From contig NZ_JABBFR010000004.1 of the NCBI RefSeq assembly GCF_018494065.1, positions 111,801-175,800 on the forward strand: a stretch of DNA of 64,000 bases, written 5' to 3'. Both the position numbers and the translations under genes were made by a program. The notes under the pieces were generated by a model. That model was given only the letters and a program-made list of their open reading frames with translations, was not told the origin of the DNA and did no database searches. This DNA comes from Rosenbergiella gaditana (lineage in GTDB: Bacteria; Pseudomonadota; Gammaproteobacteria; Enterobacterales; Enterobacteriaceae). Shown piece after piece: positions 26,373 to 35,781 of the stretch (position 1 is the first letter of the stretch; every line of letters starts with the position of its first letter).

Positions 26373-28493
26373 TCATTCTTTAAATGGGTGGGGTAGAAGC
26401 GAAGAGGTATTCGCTATAGAGGCGTTATAGTCTTCTTGAATACGGGCATAACGTGTGAAATGAGAGCGTAGACGATGAATACCCAAGAACGTGTTCACTA
26501 CGACAAGAATGATTAAACCGGCTAAGAATAGTGTGGTAACAACATAACGCCACAGCGCATGAGTATTAGGTTCTTGATGTACAACAACATGAACCGTCCC
26601 TTGGTTATCATATTGTAGGGAGGTGATTATCCCCGATAAGGTAAAAGGTGTATTTAATAACTGTCCTGAAATACGTTGTAATTCTCTCCATTGTGCTGCA
26701 GGAGCTAAATCGAAAAGTGAGGTTTCAGGTTGCTCTTGATCGACCAGCAACTGACCTTGTCCGTTAACAAAGAGGTAGCCGTTCTTGGGTAAATGGCTCA
26801 GCAACGCAATTGTTTTACGGGTCTCATTACTCATAAAGGTTGTCGTCGCGGCATCAACTAAATTTGTTAAGTTTTGTGCGCTATTAGGTCTCAATAGAAC
26901 ATTTAATCCATCGAGTTTCCCTGATTTTGCCTGGTCGACTAAGAGGGGCCAGTCTTTAGCATTTTCAAGATTCACCAAGGCGCTCTTTAAACGGGGGCAA
27001 TCATTTTCGGCAGAGCAAAGTTGGGCAGTTTTTAAAACGATATCTGAAAAATTATTCAGTAATATCATCCCCGATTTCTGTATTGCAGACGCAAGCTGTG
27101 GGTTTATTCCTTTTAAATGATTGTCTGGCGCAAGCTGTTGCGAGGTAGTGGCCAGTAGCGCTTGAGTCTGCTCAATAATTGGGGATGAGGGTAAGGTCTT
27201 GGATAACTGTTTATTCCAATAGACGGCAGAACAATCAAAAGGTAAAAAATCGTAGGTTCGGTTACTTTGATAAGTTTGGGGAATAACACACCTTCCCGTA
27301 CCTTTAATATTGATCACATCGCCAACCTGTAATGTATGTTGAGTCAGCTGTTTGACATCGGTCACAGTAACACGCTGTTCGCCTTGCAGTCGCGCTAAAG
27401 CAATCTTGAATGAGACGGCAGTAGGTAGCCAACTGGTGGTCATAATTAGGATCAGTAAGGATCCGGCTGCTAAAGTCAGATTGTGACGCCAGTTTTGTAG
27501 TGGAAACTTTTTTACTTCACTAGTGAGCGAGAGCAGCGGACCGTGTCGTACCACACGGTTTTGATCATCAATTTCAATAACGGTTTCTTTACCGATATCT
27601 TGCTGAATATAGGGGTACCAATGTTCTGGGTAATAGAGGTCAAGAATCCCCAAAGAGAGACTCTGCTGTTTAGGGTTGGCTTCGCCAAAAAGGTCCCAAG
27701 GTTTTAGCAGGCCACGCATCGTTCTAATTTCTTGTAAATGGCTACGTGGGGGGCGGCGGTACATTAACCATAAACAGGGTAAAATTATCAGTAAGCTGGC
27801 GAGTAAAATCCATGGCATCAACTTTAACGGCGTCAATAAACTACAGAAAATGAGCAACAGCGCACAGCAGAGTATTAGCGCCTCACTGATATTATTTGCG
27901 TGAGTTAAGGTATATTCCTCATGCGTTTGACGACGAACATTGAGTATGGCGACACGCTCACTGGTCTCTTTACGAATCGAGGTATCAGTGATAGCAGAAA
28001 AAGTAGTTTGCGGGCCGGTATTCTCGAGGTCATGGAGTAATCGGTGGCCATTGAGGCTAATAACTAACGGTAACTGATTGGTATAGACTAGCTCGATAGT
28101 GTTATCTGCGGCGATGAAAGGTTGACCGTTGGGGGGAAGGTGGACCTCAAAAGCATCGAGATAATACCGATTAAGTTCTGGAACGCTGGCTGACAGACTG
28201 TAATGGGTAATGGAGTGATTGAGCGTGTACACCGATTTATCACGCAGCGTACAGGCGTTGCGTGGTAGGTTAATTTTTTTTAATAAACGATCAATAAACC
28301 CAGTGGGTTTGGGCTGTCGTTGTTTTAAATAGGCATAACAAAGCCTCAGTTCTTCTTCCGTTAGCTGATGTTGATCGATGGCATTTAATTTTTTGTGTTG
28401 GGCGCGGAGCTGTTTTTTGGGTAGCAGTATTTTTGTCCAAACAAAGAGTATGCAGAACAAAATTACAAGTAGTAAGAAAATAAAAACACTCAT
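26373..28493 (-). CDS. igaA: Intracellular growth attenuator IgaA (YrfF)
   Basis: IgaA is an essential inner-membrane protein in enterobacteria that restrains the Rcs envelope-stress phosphorelay by contacting RcsD. The 706-residue protein has an N-terminal TM (1-22), paired hydrophobic segments near 203-245, another near 336-357, a large periplasmic domain with four cysteines (including ENDCPRLKSAL and CVIPQTYQSN) and a C-terminal TM near 650-675. Length is near the 711 of E. coli YrfF. Its presence implies that the genome also has rcsBCDF, which are not in this window. Confidence 0.93.
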   Translation of the reverse strand: MSVFIFLLLVILFCILFVWTKILLPKKQLRAQHKKLNAIDQHQLTEEELRLCYAYLKQRQPKPTGFIDRLLKKINLPRNACTLRDKSVYTLNHSITHYSLSASVPELNRYYLDAFEVHLPPNGQPFIAADNTIELVYTNQLPLVISLNGHRLLHDLENTGPQTTFSAITDTSIRKETSERVAILNVRRQTHEEYTLTHANNISEALILCCALLLIFCSLLTPLKLMPWILLASLLIILPCLWLMYRRPPRSHLQEIRTMRGLLKPWDLFGEANPKQQSLSLGILDLYYPEHWYPYIQQDIGKETVIEIDDQNRVVRHGPLLSLTSEVKKFPLQNWRHNLTLAAGSLLILIMTTSWLPTAVSFKIALARLQGEQRVTVTDVKQLTQHTLQVGDVINIKGTGRCVIPQTYQSNRTYDFLPFDCSAVYWNKQLSKTLPSSPIIEQTQALLATTSQQLAPDNHLKGINPQLASAIQKSGMILLNNFSDIVLKTAQLCSAENDCPRLKSALVNLENAKDWPLLVDQAKSGKLDGLNVLLRPNSAQNLTNLVDAATTTFMSNETRKTIALLSHLPKNGYLFVNGQGQLLVDQEQPETSLFDLAPAAQWRELQRISGQLLNTPFTLSGIITSLQYDNQGTVHVVVHQEPNTHALWRYVVTTLFLAGLIILVVVNTFLGIHRLRSHFTRYARIQEDYNASIANTSSLLPHPFKE

Positions 28494-28762
28494 GCGTTAC
28501 CCAGAGCAAAGAAGTGGTGAGCCTCATGGCCAGTAAAATATATCGAGTACAATGATACCTATATCAGTAAGACAATGAATTAAATAATTGGCGTTATCCT
28601 GTGTCAATCTAGTCTCGCACTCTAAAATAATAAATCAGGATAATCTTATTATTACAAGTCTGAAAAGAGATCTTGCGAATAAAAGACCGCAAATTTGGGC
28701 TGGTTGCCATTCTCTGGCTATGATTCAATAGCGACATACTGATTATCATCACGAGGTAAACC

Positions 28763-29344
28763 ATGTCCGCGCTAAAAAAACCGCAAATTTTGCGTATTTC
28801 AGAAGTCGCGAGCTCACGACTGTTTACTATTCAATCTGTTCAGCTTCGTTTCAGCAATGGTGTCGAACGTATTTATGAGCGTATGAAACCTGCGGGGCGT
28901 GAAGCGGTTATGATCCTCGCGCTGGAAGGCGAAAATGTCTTGATGATTGAGGAGTACGCCGTAGGAATTGAAGGCTACGAATTAGGCTTTCCCAAAGGAT
29001 TGATCGACGCTGGTGAAACCCCTGAGCAGGCGGCGGTTAGGGAATTAAAGGAAGAGGTGGGGATGGGCGCGGAACAGCTGACGGCTCTGGGGCATGTCAC
29101 TATGGCCCCCTCTTATTTTTCGAGCCGGATGCACATCCTCGTGGCCGAGAAACTTTATTCTGAATGGCTGACAGGGGATGAACCAGAGCCTTTAGTTATC
29201 CATCGCTGGCCTGTGGCTAAGCTGATTGACCTGCTCAATCATCCACAATTCCAAGAAGCGAGAAACATGAGTGCAATGTTTTTATTACGTGAATGGATAG
29301 CGAAAAAGTCGCATATTTCTTATTCGAATGAACACGCGGGCTAA
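28763..29344 (+). CDS. nudE: ADP compounds hydrolase NudE
   Basis: NudE is a Nudix hydrolase that splits ADP-ribose, Ap3A and NADH into AMP plus the other phosphate product. The 193-residue protein contains the Nudix box beginning at the Gly of GLIDAGETPEQAAVRELKEE and reaching EEVGM, which fits GX5EX7REUXEEXGU. The APSYFSSRMHILVA segment, conserved in E. coli NudE, follows. It is divergent from igaA (269-bp gap) and convergent with mrcA. Confidence 0.96.
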   Translation: MSALKKPQILRISEVASSRLFTIQSVQLRFSNGVERIYERMKPAGREAVMILALEGENVLMIEEYAVGIEGYELGFPKGLIDAGETPEQAAVRELKEEVGMGAEQLTALGHVTMAPSYFSSRMHILVAEKLYSEWLTGDEPEPLVIHRWPVAKLIDLLNHPQFQEARNMSAMFLLREWIAKKSHISYSNEHAG

Positions 29345-29356
29345 TCCATAGCCCGC
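29336..29356. terminator. Hairpin between nudE and mrcA
   Basis: GCGGGCTA / TAGCCCGC, an 8-bp stem with loop ATCCA, covers the nudE stop codon and lies 9 bp from the mrcA stop. No good T tract follows in either direction. Confidence 0.5.
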
Positions 29357-29364
29357 AGTGATGA

Positions 29365-31908
29365 TCAAAATAAGTCTTGGCTCTCTGCGCCCGAACCTAT
29401 CGTGGTGCTGGTTTCCTGAGGCGAATACTCTTTAGGCTCGGTACCGGTTACGAAGTATTCAGGGCGGCTATTCCCGCCACCATGTGATAATTTACCCGTT
29501 GTCCTATCTATCGTTACTGTCGTGATCCCTTCTGGCGGGGTTAACGGTTGTAATGGCACACCTTGTAGCGCTATTTTCATATAGTCGTCCCACGCAGGCT
29601 GGGCACTCTTTGCCCCACCTTCATAGCCTGATACTTGGTCTGCTATCGCCCCCGATGCGGTGGTGCGGCCTAGGGCATGGCTAGGATTATCAAAACCAAT
29701 CCAGACAGATGTGGCGATGCCCGGACCATAGCCAGAAAACCATGCGTCTCTGGAATTGTTAGTGGTCCCTGTTTTTCCGCCAATATCGTTACGGTGTAAA
29801 TCACGCCCTGCTCGCCACCCAGTTCCCTGCCAACCGGGCTCACCGAAGATATTTGAATTCATCGCACTCTTGATTAAAAAGGAGAGCGGCGTACTGATAA
29901 CGTGAGGGGCATAAGGATCATTATTTGAATCCTTATTCACTGTTTGTAAGTCTGTTTGTGGTGCACCGTTTGGAACGGGCTGCTCTGCATGTGCCACGTT
30001 TTCTATTTTTGCATCATCCAATTGCGCGATATCTGGTGTGTTCGCGAAGAGGGGGAGGGAATTACACTCTGGGCAGGCGATCTTAGCATTCTCTTGGAAC
30101 ACGACGTTTCCTTGCTGATCGCTAATTTTACTGATTAACCAAGGTTCTACTTGGAAGCCACCATTGGTCAATATTGCATAACCTCTAGCCACTTGAATCG
30201 GTGTAAATGAGGCGGCCCCCAAGGCTAATGATTCGGTATGGATAATGTTTTGCTCAGGAAAACCGAAGCGTAAGAGATATTTGGCTGCATAATCAACGCC
30301 CATGGCACGCATCGCCCGTACCATCACGACATTTTTGGACAGACCGAGTCCTTGTCGAAGACGCATGGGTCCCGCATAAACATTTGGCGAATTATGAGGA
30401 CGCCAATCGGAACCCGCGCCGGCATCCCAACGAGAGATAGGTAAATCATTCAAGATAGTGGCTAACGTCAGGCCTTTATCCATCGCCGCGGTATACAGGA
30501 AAGGTTTGATGTTCGAGCCAACTTGACGCAATGCCTGAGTCGCACGGTTAAACATACTCTGAGAGAAGTCAAAACCACCTACTAAGGCTTTGATTGCACC
30601 ATTATGCGAGTCCAGCGAAACCAGTGCCGAGTTAACCTGTGGTACTTGTGCTAGCCACCAATCTTGTCCTACCGCTCTGACCCAAATTAATTGTCCTGAT
30701 GCTAATACTTGACTGACGGAACGGGGAGTTGCCCCCTGCAGATTGTCATTTTTAAACGGTCTTGCCCAACGTATACCCGCGAGGGTTAGGGTTTGAACGG
30801 TACCATTCTTTAGTCTTACTTGTGCTGAATTCCAGTCAACATGTTGGACTACAGCGGGGATAAGCGGTCCGTAAGTAGGGTAATCTGCAAGCGTATTATC
30901 AATTTTTTTCTCGTCCCAAGCAGGTTGCCCATCGCTCCAAAGCAATTTTGTTGGGCCACGATAGCCATGTCGAATATCATAATTTAAAACATTATTCACT
31001 ACGGCTTGTTGAGCACCTTCTTGTAGCGTCCGAGTAATAGTGGTGTTGACTTGGTATCCGTCGTTATAGGCATCTTCACCATAACGTTTCACCATCTCTT
31101 GACGCACCATTTCACTGATATAGGGAGCCGTAAAGGCGACCTGCGGGCCATGGTATTGTGAGATTAGCGGCTCATTAACCGCCTGCTCATATTGCTGTTG
31201 GCTAATATACTTTTGATCTAACATCCGGCCTAACACCACATTGCGTCGAGCGCGCGCGCGGGTATGTGAATAGAGCGGATTAAAGGTAGAAGGGGCTTTA
31301 GGTAATCCGGCAATCATTGCCATCTGGCTTAAACTGAGCTCATTAACATCTTTACCAAAATAGACGTGAGCGGCGGCTCCAACCCCGTAAGCACGAGAGC
31401 CAAGATAAATTTTATTTAAGTAAAGATCGAGAATCTGGTCTTTGGTAAAAAGTTGTTCAATACGGATGGCAAGAAAAGCTTCTCTAATTTTACGTAATAA
31501 TGTTTTCTCAGGTGAGAGGAAAAAATTACGCGCTAGCTGTTGGGTTATCGTACTTGCTCCTTGCGAAGCCCTCCCAGAGAAGAGCGCGATAGAGGCAGCA
31601 CGAAAAATCCCAATTGGGTCAACACCGTGGTGTTCGTAAAAGCGGCTATCTTCGGTGGCAATAAATGCGTGAATAAGATCAGGGGGCATTTGCTGCAATG
31701 TTAGAGGGATACGACGCTTCTCACCAAATTGTGCAATTAACTCTCCGTCTGCGCTGTATACCTGCATCGGGGTCTGCATTTTAACATCTTTAAGGGTATT
31801 TACGTCGGGTAATTGAGGTTCAATATATTTATATAAGCCATATATAGAGCCTACTCCCAGAAAAATGCAGCAAATAAATAATATGAATAAATACTTTAAG
31901 AACTTCAC
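29365..31908 (-). CDS. mrcA: Penicillin-binding protein 1A (MrcA/PonA)
   Basis: PBP1a is a bifunctional peptidoglycan synthase: a glycosyltransferase that polymerises lipid II and a transpeptidase that crosslinks stem peptides. The 847-residue protein has an N-terminal membrane anchor (residues 7-26), the glycosyltransferase domain with catalytic Glu86 in IATEDSRFYEHHG, an OB-like insert, and the transpeptidase with Ser465 in GSNIKPF, SKN near 524 and KTGTTN near 715. Length is close to the 850 of E. coli. Divergent from hofM, 117 bp between starts. Confidence 0.97.
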   Translation of the reverse strand: MKFLKYLFILFICCIFLGVGSIYGLYKYIEPQLPDVNTLKDVKMQTPMQVYSADGELIAQFGEKRRIPLTLQQMPPDLIHAFIATEDSRFYEHHGVDPIGIFRAASIALFSGRASQGASTITQQLARNFFLSPEKTLLRKIREAFLAIRIEQLFTKDQILDLYLNKIYLGSRAYGVGAAAHVYFGKDVNELSLSQMAMIAGLPKAPSTFNPLYSHTRARARRNVVLGRMLDQKYISQQQYEQAVNEPLISQYHGPQVAFTAPYISEMVRQEMVKRYGEDAYNDGYQVNTTITRTLQEGAQQAVVNNVLNYDIRHGYRGPTKLLWSDGQPAWDEKKIDNTLADYPTYGPLIPAVVQHVDWNSAQVRLKNGTVQTLTLAGIRWARPFKNDNLQGATPRSVSQVLASGQLIWVRAVGQDWWLAQVPQVNSALVSLDSHNGAIKALVGGFDFSQSMFNRATQALRQVGSNIKPFLYTAAMDKGLTLATILNDLPISRWDAGAGSDWRPHNSPNVYAGPMRLRQGLGLSKNVVMVRAMRAMGVDYAAKYLLRFGFPEQNIIHTESLALGAASFTPIQVARGYAILTNGGFQVEPWLISKISDQQGNVVFQENAKIACPECNSLPLFANTPDIAQLDDAKIENVAHAEQPVPNGAPQTDLQTVNKDSNNDPYAPHVISTPLSFLIKSAMNSNIFGEPGWQGTGWRAGRDLHRNDIGGKTGTTNNSRDAWFSGYGPGIATSVWIGFDNPSHALGRTTASGAIADQVSGYEGGAKSAQPAWDDYMKIALQGVPLQPLTPPEGITTVTIDRTTGKLSHGGGNSRPEYFVTGTEPKEYSPQETSTTIGSGAESQDLF

Positions 31909-32025
31909 CTAAACTCTCTCACTCGAACGATATTGGGTAGTTTATAAACAATTGCCCCGTAGTATAAAGACATCATCGCTGCTTTGATACGTCAAAATAT
32001 CTCATCGACTTCGGGAGGTTGTAAA

Positions 32026-32844
32026 ATGTTTAGCCAAGGATGGCAAATAGGTCTTCATATTAATACGGCTCAAGTCAGTGTTGTGGCCGTCAAAGGGAGC
32101 CAACATAAGTGGTCTTTACAGCGCTGGTGGGTGTTCCCATTAAACGCACCGATATTCACTTCAACAGGATTATTGGTCAATACCCAAGAATTTCATTCTA
32201 TTTTGGTAAACCTTCGCACTCATTTGCCTTACCGTTATTCGTTGCGAGTGAGCTATCCCGTGCAATGTGTATTGCTCCGAACAATTTCGTTACCTAGCAC
32301 AGCGCTGAAGGGGTTACCTTTAGAGCGTTTTGTCCAGCTCTCCGTTGAGCGACTATTCTCTCACCTTCATGAGTTAACCTGGGATTACTGTTTAGGCCCG
32401 GATAAATCATCTGAAATCAGTGTGACGGTGACGAGGAGTAAAGTCCTTAATGACTATTGTGCGGTATTCCAGGACGTCGGGTTGGCCGTAGATGTAGTCG
32501 AATTGGCCTCAACCGCTCTTTATCCGCTGCTTGATCCCAGTGGCAGTAGTGCTCTTATCGTTGAGGATCGTGAAATTTGGTTATGGGCGATTTGTCATAA
32601 TCAACATTATCATCACGGGCAATGTTTAAAAGAAGATTTTCCTACTCCTGAATCCGTTATCCACTCAATCACTATCCATAGCGAATCGTACTTCTATGCT
32701 GGAGAACAGGATGATGCTTACCAGAAAAACATGGAATCATTTTCTTTATTAACATCCATAGGGCATTCGCGCTCAGCGATATCATCGCGCCATGATTTAG
32801 TCGTTGCTTTAGGACTCGCCTTGCGTAAGGCGGACCAACTATGA
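32026..32844 (+). CDS. hofM: HofM, PilM-like protein of the DNA-utilisation operon
   Basis: HofM is a cytosolic actin-fold protein resembling PilM, which links the cytoplasmic and membrane parts of type IV pilus-like machines; in E. coli hofM is needed to use extracellular DNA as a nutrient. The 272-residue product starts MFSQGWQIGLHINTAQVSVV and is chosen because GGGAGG lies seven bases before the ATG; an in-frame start at 31984 would add 14 residues. It overlaps hofN by 4 bp and heads a five-gene operon. Confidence 0.88.
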   Translation: MFSQGWQIGLHINTAQVSVVAVKGSQHKWSLQRWWVFPLNAPIFTSTGLLVNTQEFHSILVNLRTHLPYRYSLRVSYPVQCVLLRTISLPSTALKGLPLERFVQLSVERLFSHLHELTWDYCLGPDKSSEISVTVTRSKVLNDYCAVFQDVGLAVDVVELASTALYPLLDPSGSSALIVEDREIWLWAICHNQHYHHGQCLKEDFPTPESVIHSITIHSESYFYAGEQDDAYQKNMESFSLLTSIGHSRSAISSRHDLVVALGLALRKADQL

Positions 32845-33395
32845 GTAGAGTTAACTTACTTAACTGGCGGAGAAAAAAACTGTCTCAGCGTAGTTTTGTT
32901 ATTGTCATCACCGGAGCTTTGCTGCTTATCTTATTAATCGTTCTCGCTCGTGTAGGCGTTGTCTATTATCAGCAAAGTCTCCGTGAACTTGACACGCTAA
33001 ATGATCTCTATCAACACCTCGTCACCCAGTTATCTCAACGACTCCATCAACAGCAGACTGTATTACACCAACTCGAGCAAGCCGATCTGGAACGCAAGCG
33101 GATTGAAGGGGTTCGGGATGAATTGATCACCTATCGTTTTTTTTTCCAATGGTTAACTGAACGTTTACCTGAACATTTTTGGCTGACAACGCTGACCGCA
33201 GGTCAATCAGGTTGGATGATTACCGGGCAAAGCTTGAGGTTGGAAGAGATTGAACAGTTTATTCAACAGTTGTTAAGCGTAAAACAGGTTACGGCATTAA
33301 GCCTTAATGACTTAAAAAGAAAAGCGGAGTATTACGAATTTAGAGTAAGTTTTTTAATCTCAGCAGGGGAGGAACACGCGACTAATGGAAGATAA
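32841..33395 (+). CDS. hofN: HofN, PilN-like inner-membrane protein
   Basis: HofN is a bitopic PilN-like protein expected to form the inner-membrane platform with HofO. The 184-residue protein opens with MSRVNLLNWRRKKLSQRS, the PilN-type short cytosolic motif that binds PilM, followed by a TM segment (residues 19-44) and a coiled-coil periplasmic part (about 45-95). Start overlaps hofM by 4 bp and the end overlaps hofO by 11 bp, indicating coupled translation. Confidence 0.88.
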   Translation: MSRVNLLNWRRKKLSQRSFVIVITGALLLILLIVLARVGVVYYQQSLRELDTLNDLYQHLVTQLSQRLHQQQTVLHQLEQADLERKRIEGVRDELITYRFFFQWLTERLPEHFWLTTLTAGQSGWMITGQSLRLEEIEQFIQQLLSVKQVTALSLNDLKRKAEYYEFRVSFLISAGEEHATNGR

Positions 33396-33861
33396 TTTAT
33401 GGTTTAAAATCATTTGCTTACCAATTTTTATTCAGTGGGCGCTCACCCTCGGTGTAGTGGCTCTGTTAGGGGTTTTTCTAACATCATATTTTTTATCGCC
33501 GGTGTATAGCCATCAAAAACGGCAGTTAGCTTTACTACAAACCTCACTCGGCCAAGTTAACCAGCGACTCGATGCATATCGGCAGACAAAACCTTATTAC
33601 TTGTTATCGCAGCAACAGGCTCGCTCAGAAAGAAAACAGAGTGAGGCATTTCCGGTGTTCATCTTGTCATATGGAGCAGCTATTTCGAACTGGCAAGAAA
33701 GTGACGCTCAGCAGAAGGCTACACTGATCCTGGGTTGGCAGAGTTTTTTGCAGTTTTGGGAACATTTGATCCAGTTGGACCGTAATGTAAAGCCTCATCA
33801 GCTTCAACTCTCTGCGCAAAATGGCTCAATTTTAATAAAGCTGACTTATGAAAAAAAATAA
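33385..33861 (+). CDS. hofO: HofO, PilO-like inner-membrane protein
   Basis: The 158-residue product has a short cytosolic start, one TM segment near residues 15-37 and a coiled-coil periplasmic segment (YSHQKRQLALLQTSLGQVNQ), the build of a PilO partner of PilN. Sequence similarity to E. coli HofO is modest, so position in the operon carries part of the assignment. It overlaps hofN and hofP at its two ends. Confidence 0.8.
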   Translation: MEDNLWFKIICLPIFIQWALTLGVVALLGVFLTSYFLSPVYSHQKRQLALLQTSLGQVNQRLDAYRQTKPYYLLSQQQARSERKQSEAFPVFILSYGAAISNWQESDAQQKATLILGWQSFLQFWEHLIQLDRNVKPHQLQLSAQNGSILIKLTYEKK

Positions 33862-34192
33862 AATCTCTCTTTATTTACTTGCCCTCTTGATGGTGGGAAT
33901 AAAAAACCAAGCAGTAGGAAAAGATCCTTTTCAACCATTTGATTTATCTCAATGTACTTCTTTCGTAACGCAACTAAATGGGTGGAAATTAAACGCAGTA
34001 CTCACCAGCACCTCAAGTCGTGAAGCCGTTATTTCACACACCTTATTGGGGACTAGGAGAGTCGCATTGGGGTCACAGCCTTCTTTTATTAATGGACGGG
34101 TGACACAGATCCAATTGACGCATATCGAGATTAGCGTTTTACCGCCTTGCCCATCTAAACGGATAACACTTTATTTTAAAGGAGCTTCATAA
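33848..34192 (+). CDS. hofP: HofP, PilP-like protein
   Basis: A 114-residue secreted protein with an N-terminal hydrophobic segment (about 5-20) and the motif KDPFQPF shortly after, typical of PilP-like proteins that link the inner-membrane platform to the secretin. In the DNA-utilisation operon it is the fourth gene; its stop overlaps the hofQ start (TAATG). Two cysteine positions (about 36 and 101) may form a disulfide. Confidence 0.82.
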   Translation: MKKNKISLYLLALLMVGIKNQAVGKDPFQPFDLSQCTSFVTQLNGWKLNAVLTSTSSREAVISHTLLGTRRVALGSQPSFINGRVTQIQLTHIEISVLPPCPSKRITLYFKGAS

Positions 34193-35451
34193 TGCGTGTA
34201 ACGAGGTTCTATTCTTTATTCACTTTAATGGTTATTTTTACCTGTGGCGCCCATGCAAGTACAAGAATATCAATTAATGTTGAGAATACGCCTGTAGCGC
34301 ATATTTTTTCTTTACTTGCGTCAGCAAAAGACCTCAATCTCGTGGTGGACCCTAGTATTGAGCAATCTCTAACTCTGCATCTTATTGATGTCGAGTGGCA
34401 AGATGCGTTAGATATTATTAAGGATTTAGCAAAAGTAGAGGTCGTTCAATACGCCAATATTTTAGTGATTCGTATGATGGCGCAAAAGGACCCCGACGAT
34501 GGGCGTGAAACGTTAACCTTTTCCCTTCAGAAAACGAAAATGGAACAGAGAGTTTTCTCCTTAAAGTTTATCGAGGCTGCTGAGCTTGAAAAACAGTTAA
34601 AAGCACTACCTTTCGAAAGTGCAGGTGGGAAAGGAAAACGCTTTGTGGACCATGAACAACAGCAGCTTATTATTTGGGATGATGCAGAATCCTTACAGAG
34701 GATAGAGCAGTGGATTCAGTTGCACGACCACCCTCAGCCACAAATAGAAATTACGGCTCAAATGATTTCGATTAGCCAAGACAATTTACGTGAACTCGGG
34801 GTTTCATGGTTTAACGATACTTCAAGTCTGGGGGAGGGACGAGTAGCGAGACACCACTTCACGACGTCATTAGGCGTTGCTGTACCGACATCACAAGTCA
34901 AAACGGCAATAACTCAAATCGATAGCCAATTATTGTTTCTTGAACTCTCCGCATTGGAACAAGAAAATCAGTTAGAAATCATCGCTAGCCCTCATTTAGT
35001 GACCTCTCAAGGTCGTACAGCATCAATCAAACAGGGCACAGAAATTCCTTATCAAACGGTGAGTGGTAAAAATGAAAACCCAGTAATAAATTTTAAAGAG
35101 GCCGTATTGGGGATGGAAGTAACGCCTGAACGGGTTGGACGAGAATATATTCGTTTACGACTCAGGCTAAACCAAGACGTGCCTGGGAAAATTTTGCAGG
35201 GTGACGGTAAGGGCCCCCCTTCAATTGATAAACAGGAAATCACGACTGAAGTCTTGGTGGCGAATGGAACGACTATTGCTTTAGGCGGGGTCTTTCAACA
35301 ACAACATCAGCATGGAATCGCCACCGTGCCTTGGTTAGGGAAGATACCGCTGTTGGGGATATTATTTCAAAAACAGACACAGCAACGTCAAAAAAGAGAG
35401 TTAGTGATTTTTATCACTCCACGCCTGTTACCGATAGTTAATATTCCGTAA
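34192..35451 (+). CDS. hofQ: HofQ, outer-membrane secretin
   Basis: HofQ is a secretin of the PilQ/ComE family forming an outer-membrane channel for DNA uptake; in E. coli it is needed to use DNA as a nutrient. The 419-residue protein has a signal peptide (residues 1-22, ending AHA), STN and N1-type domains up to about 180, and a C-terminal secretin core with ISQDNLRELGVSW, EIIASPHLVTSQGRTASIKQGTEIPYQ and the closing KRELVIFITPRLL. Length is close to E. coli HofQ (412). No prepilin or ATPase gene is in this window. Confidence 0.93.
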   Translation: MRVTRFYSLFTLMVIFTCGAHASTRISINVENTPVAHIFSLLASAKDLNLVVDPSIEQSLTLHLIDVEWQDALDIIKDLAKVEVVQYANILVIRMMAQKDPDDGRETLTFSLQKTKMEQRVFSLKFIEAAELEKQLKALPFESAGGKGKRFVDHEQQQLIIWDDAESLQRIEQWIQLHDHPQPQIEITAQMISISQDNLRELGVSWFNDTSSLGEGRVARHHFTTSLGVAVPTSQVKTAITQIDSQLLFLELSALEQENQLEIIASPHLVTSQGRTASIKQGTEIPYQTVSGKNENPVINFKEAVLGMEVTPERVGREYIRLRLRLNQDVPGKILQGDGKGPPSIDKQEITTEVLVANGTTIALGGVFQQQHQHGIATVPWLGKIPLLGILFQKQTQQRQKRELVIFITPRLLPIVNIP

Positions 35452-35781
35452 ATTCAGGATAGATTGAGGTTCACCGTTGACGTAAAGCGCTAATTAGCAT
35501 AAAAGGTTATCAATTTTTAAGAACCTTAAGCACTGAGTTTAATAAATCATCACTCAATGAGTCTGGATATAGTACTATAAGAGTGACTGACAGGAGCGCT
35601 TCACGGTATAAATAGGTGAAGGGTTACTGATAAATCATTTAATTGGTTGCCAAATGGTCTTGAGTGTTGAGATAATTTTTCACCTGACTCTTGTTACATG
35701 CTTATGAGGTCTCAGTTTCTGTCTCGTTGTCTATAGTGACTACGGGGTATCATCAACGAATTCTTAGTAGTACCGATAAAA
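35452..35781 (+). promoter_or_regulatory. 330-bp aroK leader with two sigma-70-like promoters
   Basis: No gene is seen between hofQ and aroK. TTGACG (35477-35482), a 17-bp spacer and TAAAAG (35500-35505) form a good distal sigma-70 promoter, giving a leader of about 270 nt. TTGCCA (35647-35652), an 18-bp spacer and GATAAT (35671-35676) form a weaker proximal one. A hairpin-forming CTTCAC...GTGAAG lies between. E. coli aroKB-damX-dam is also driven from upstream of aroK. Confidence 0.55.

Noticed and set aside
26785..27120. Open frame of 111 codons on the plus strand
   Set aside because: It lies wholly antisense within igaA, has no ribosome site and no recognisable family; a shadow of the real gene.
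31254..31262. Alternating GCGCGCGCG run in mrcA
   Set aside because: Very short and in frame inside a conserved region (residues ArgAlaArgAla); no sign of a repeat array.
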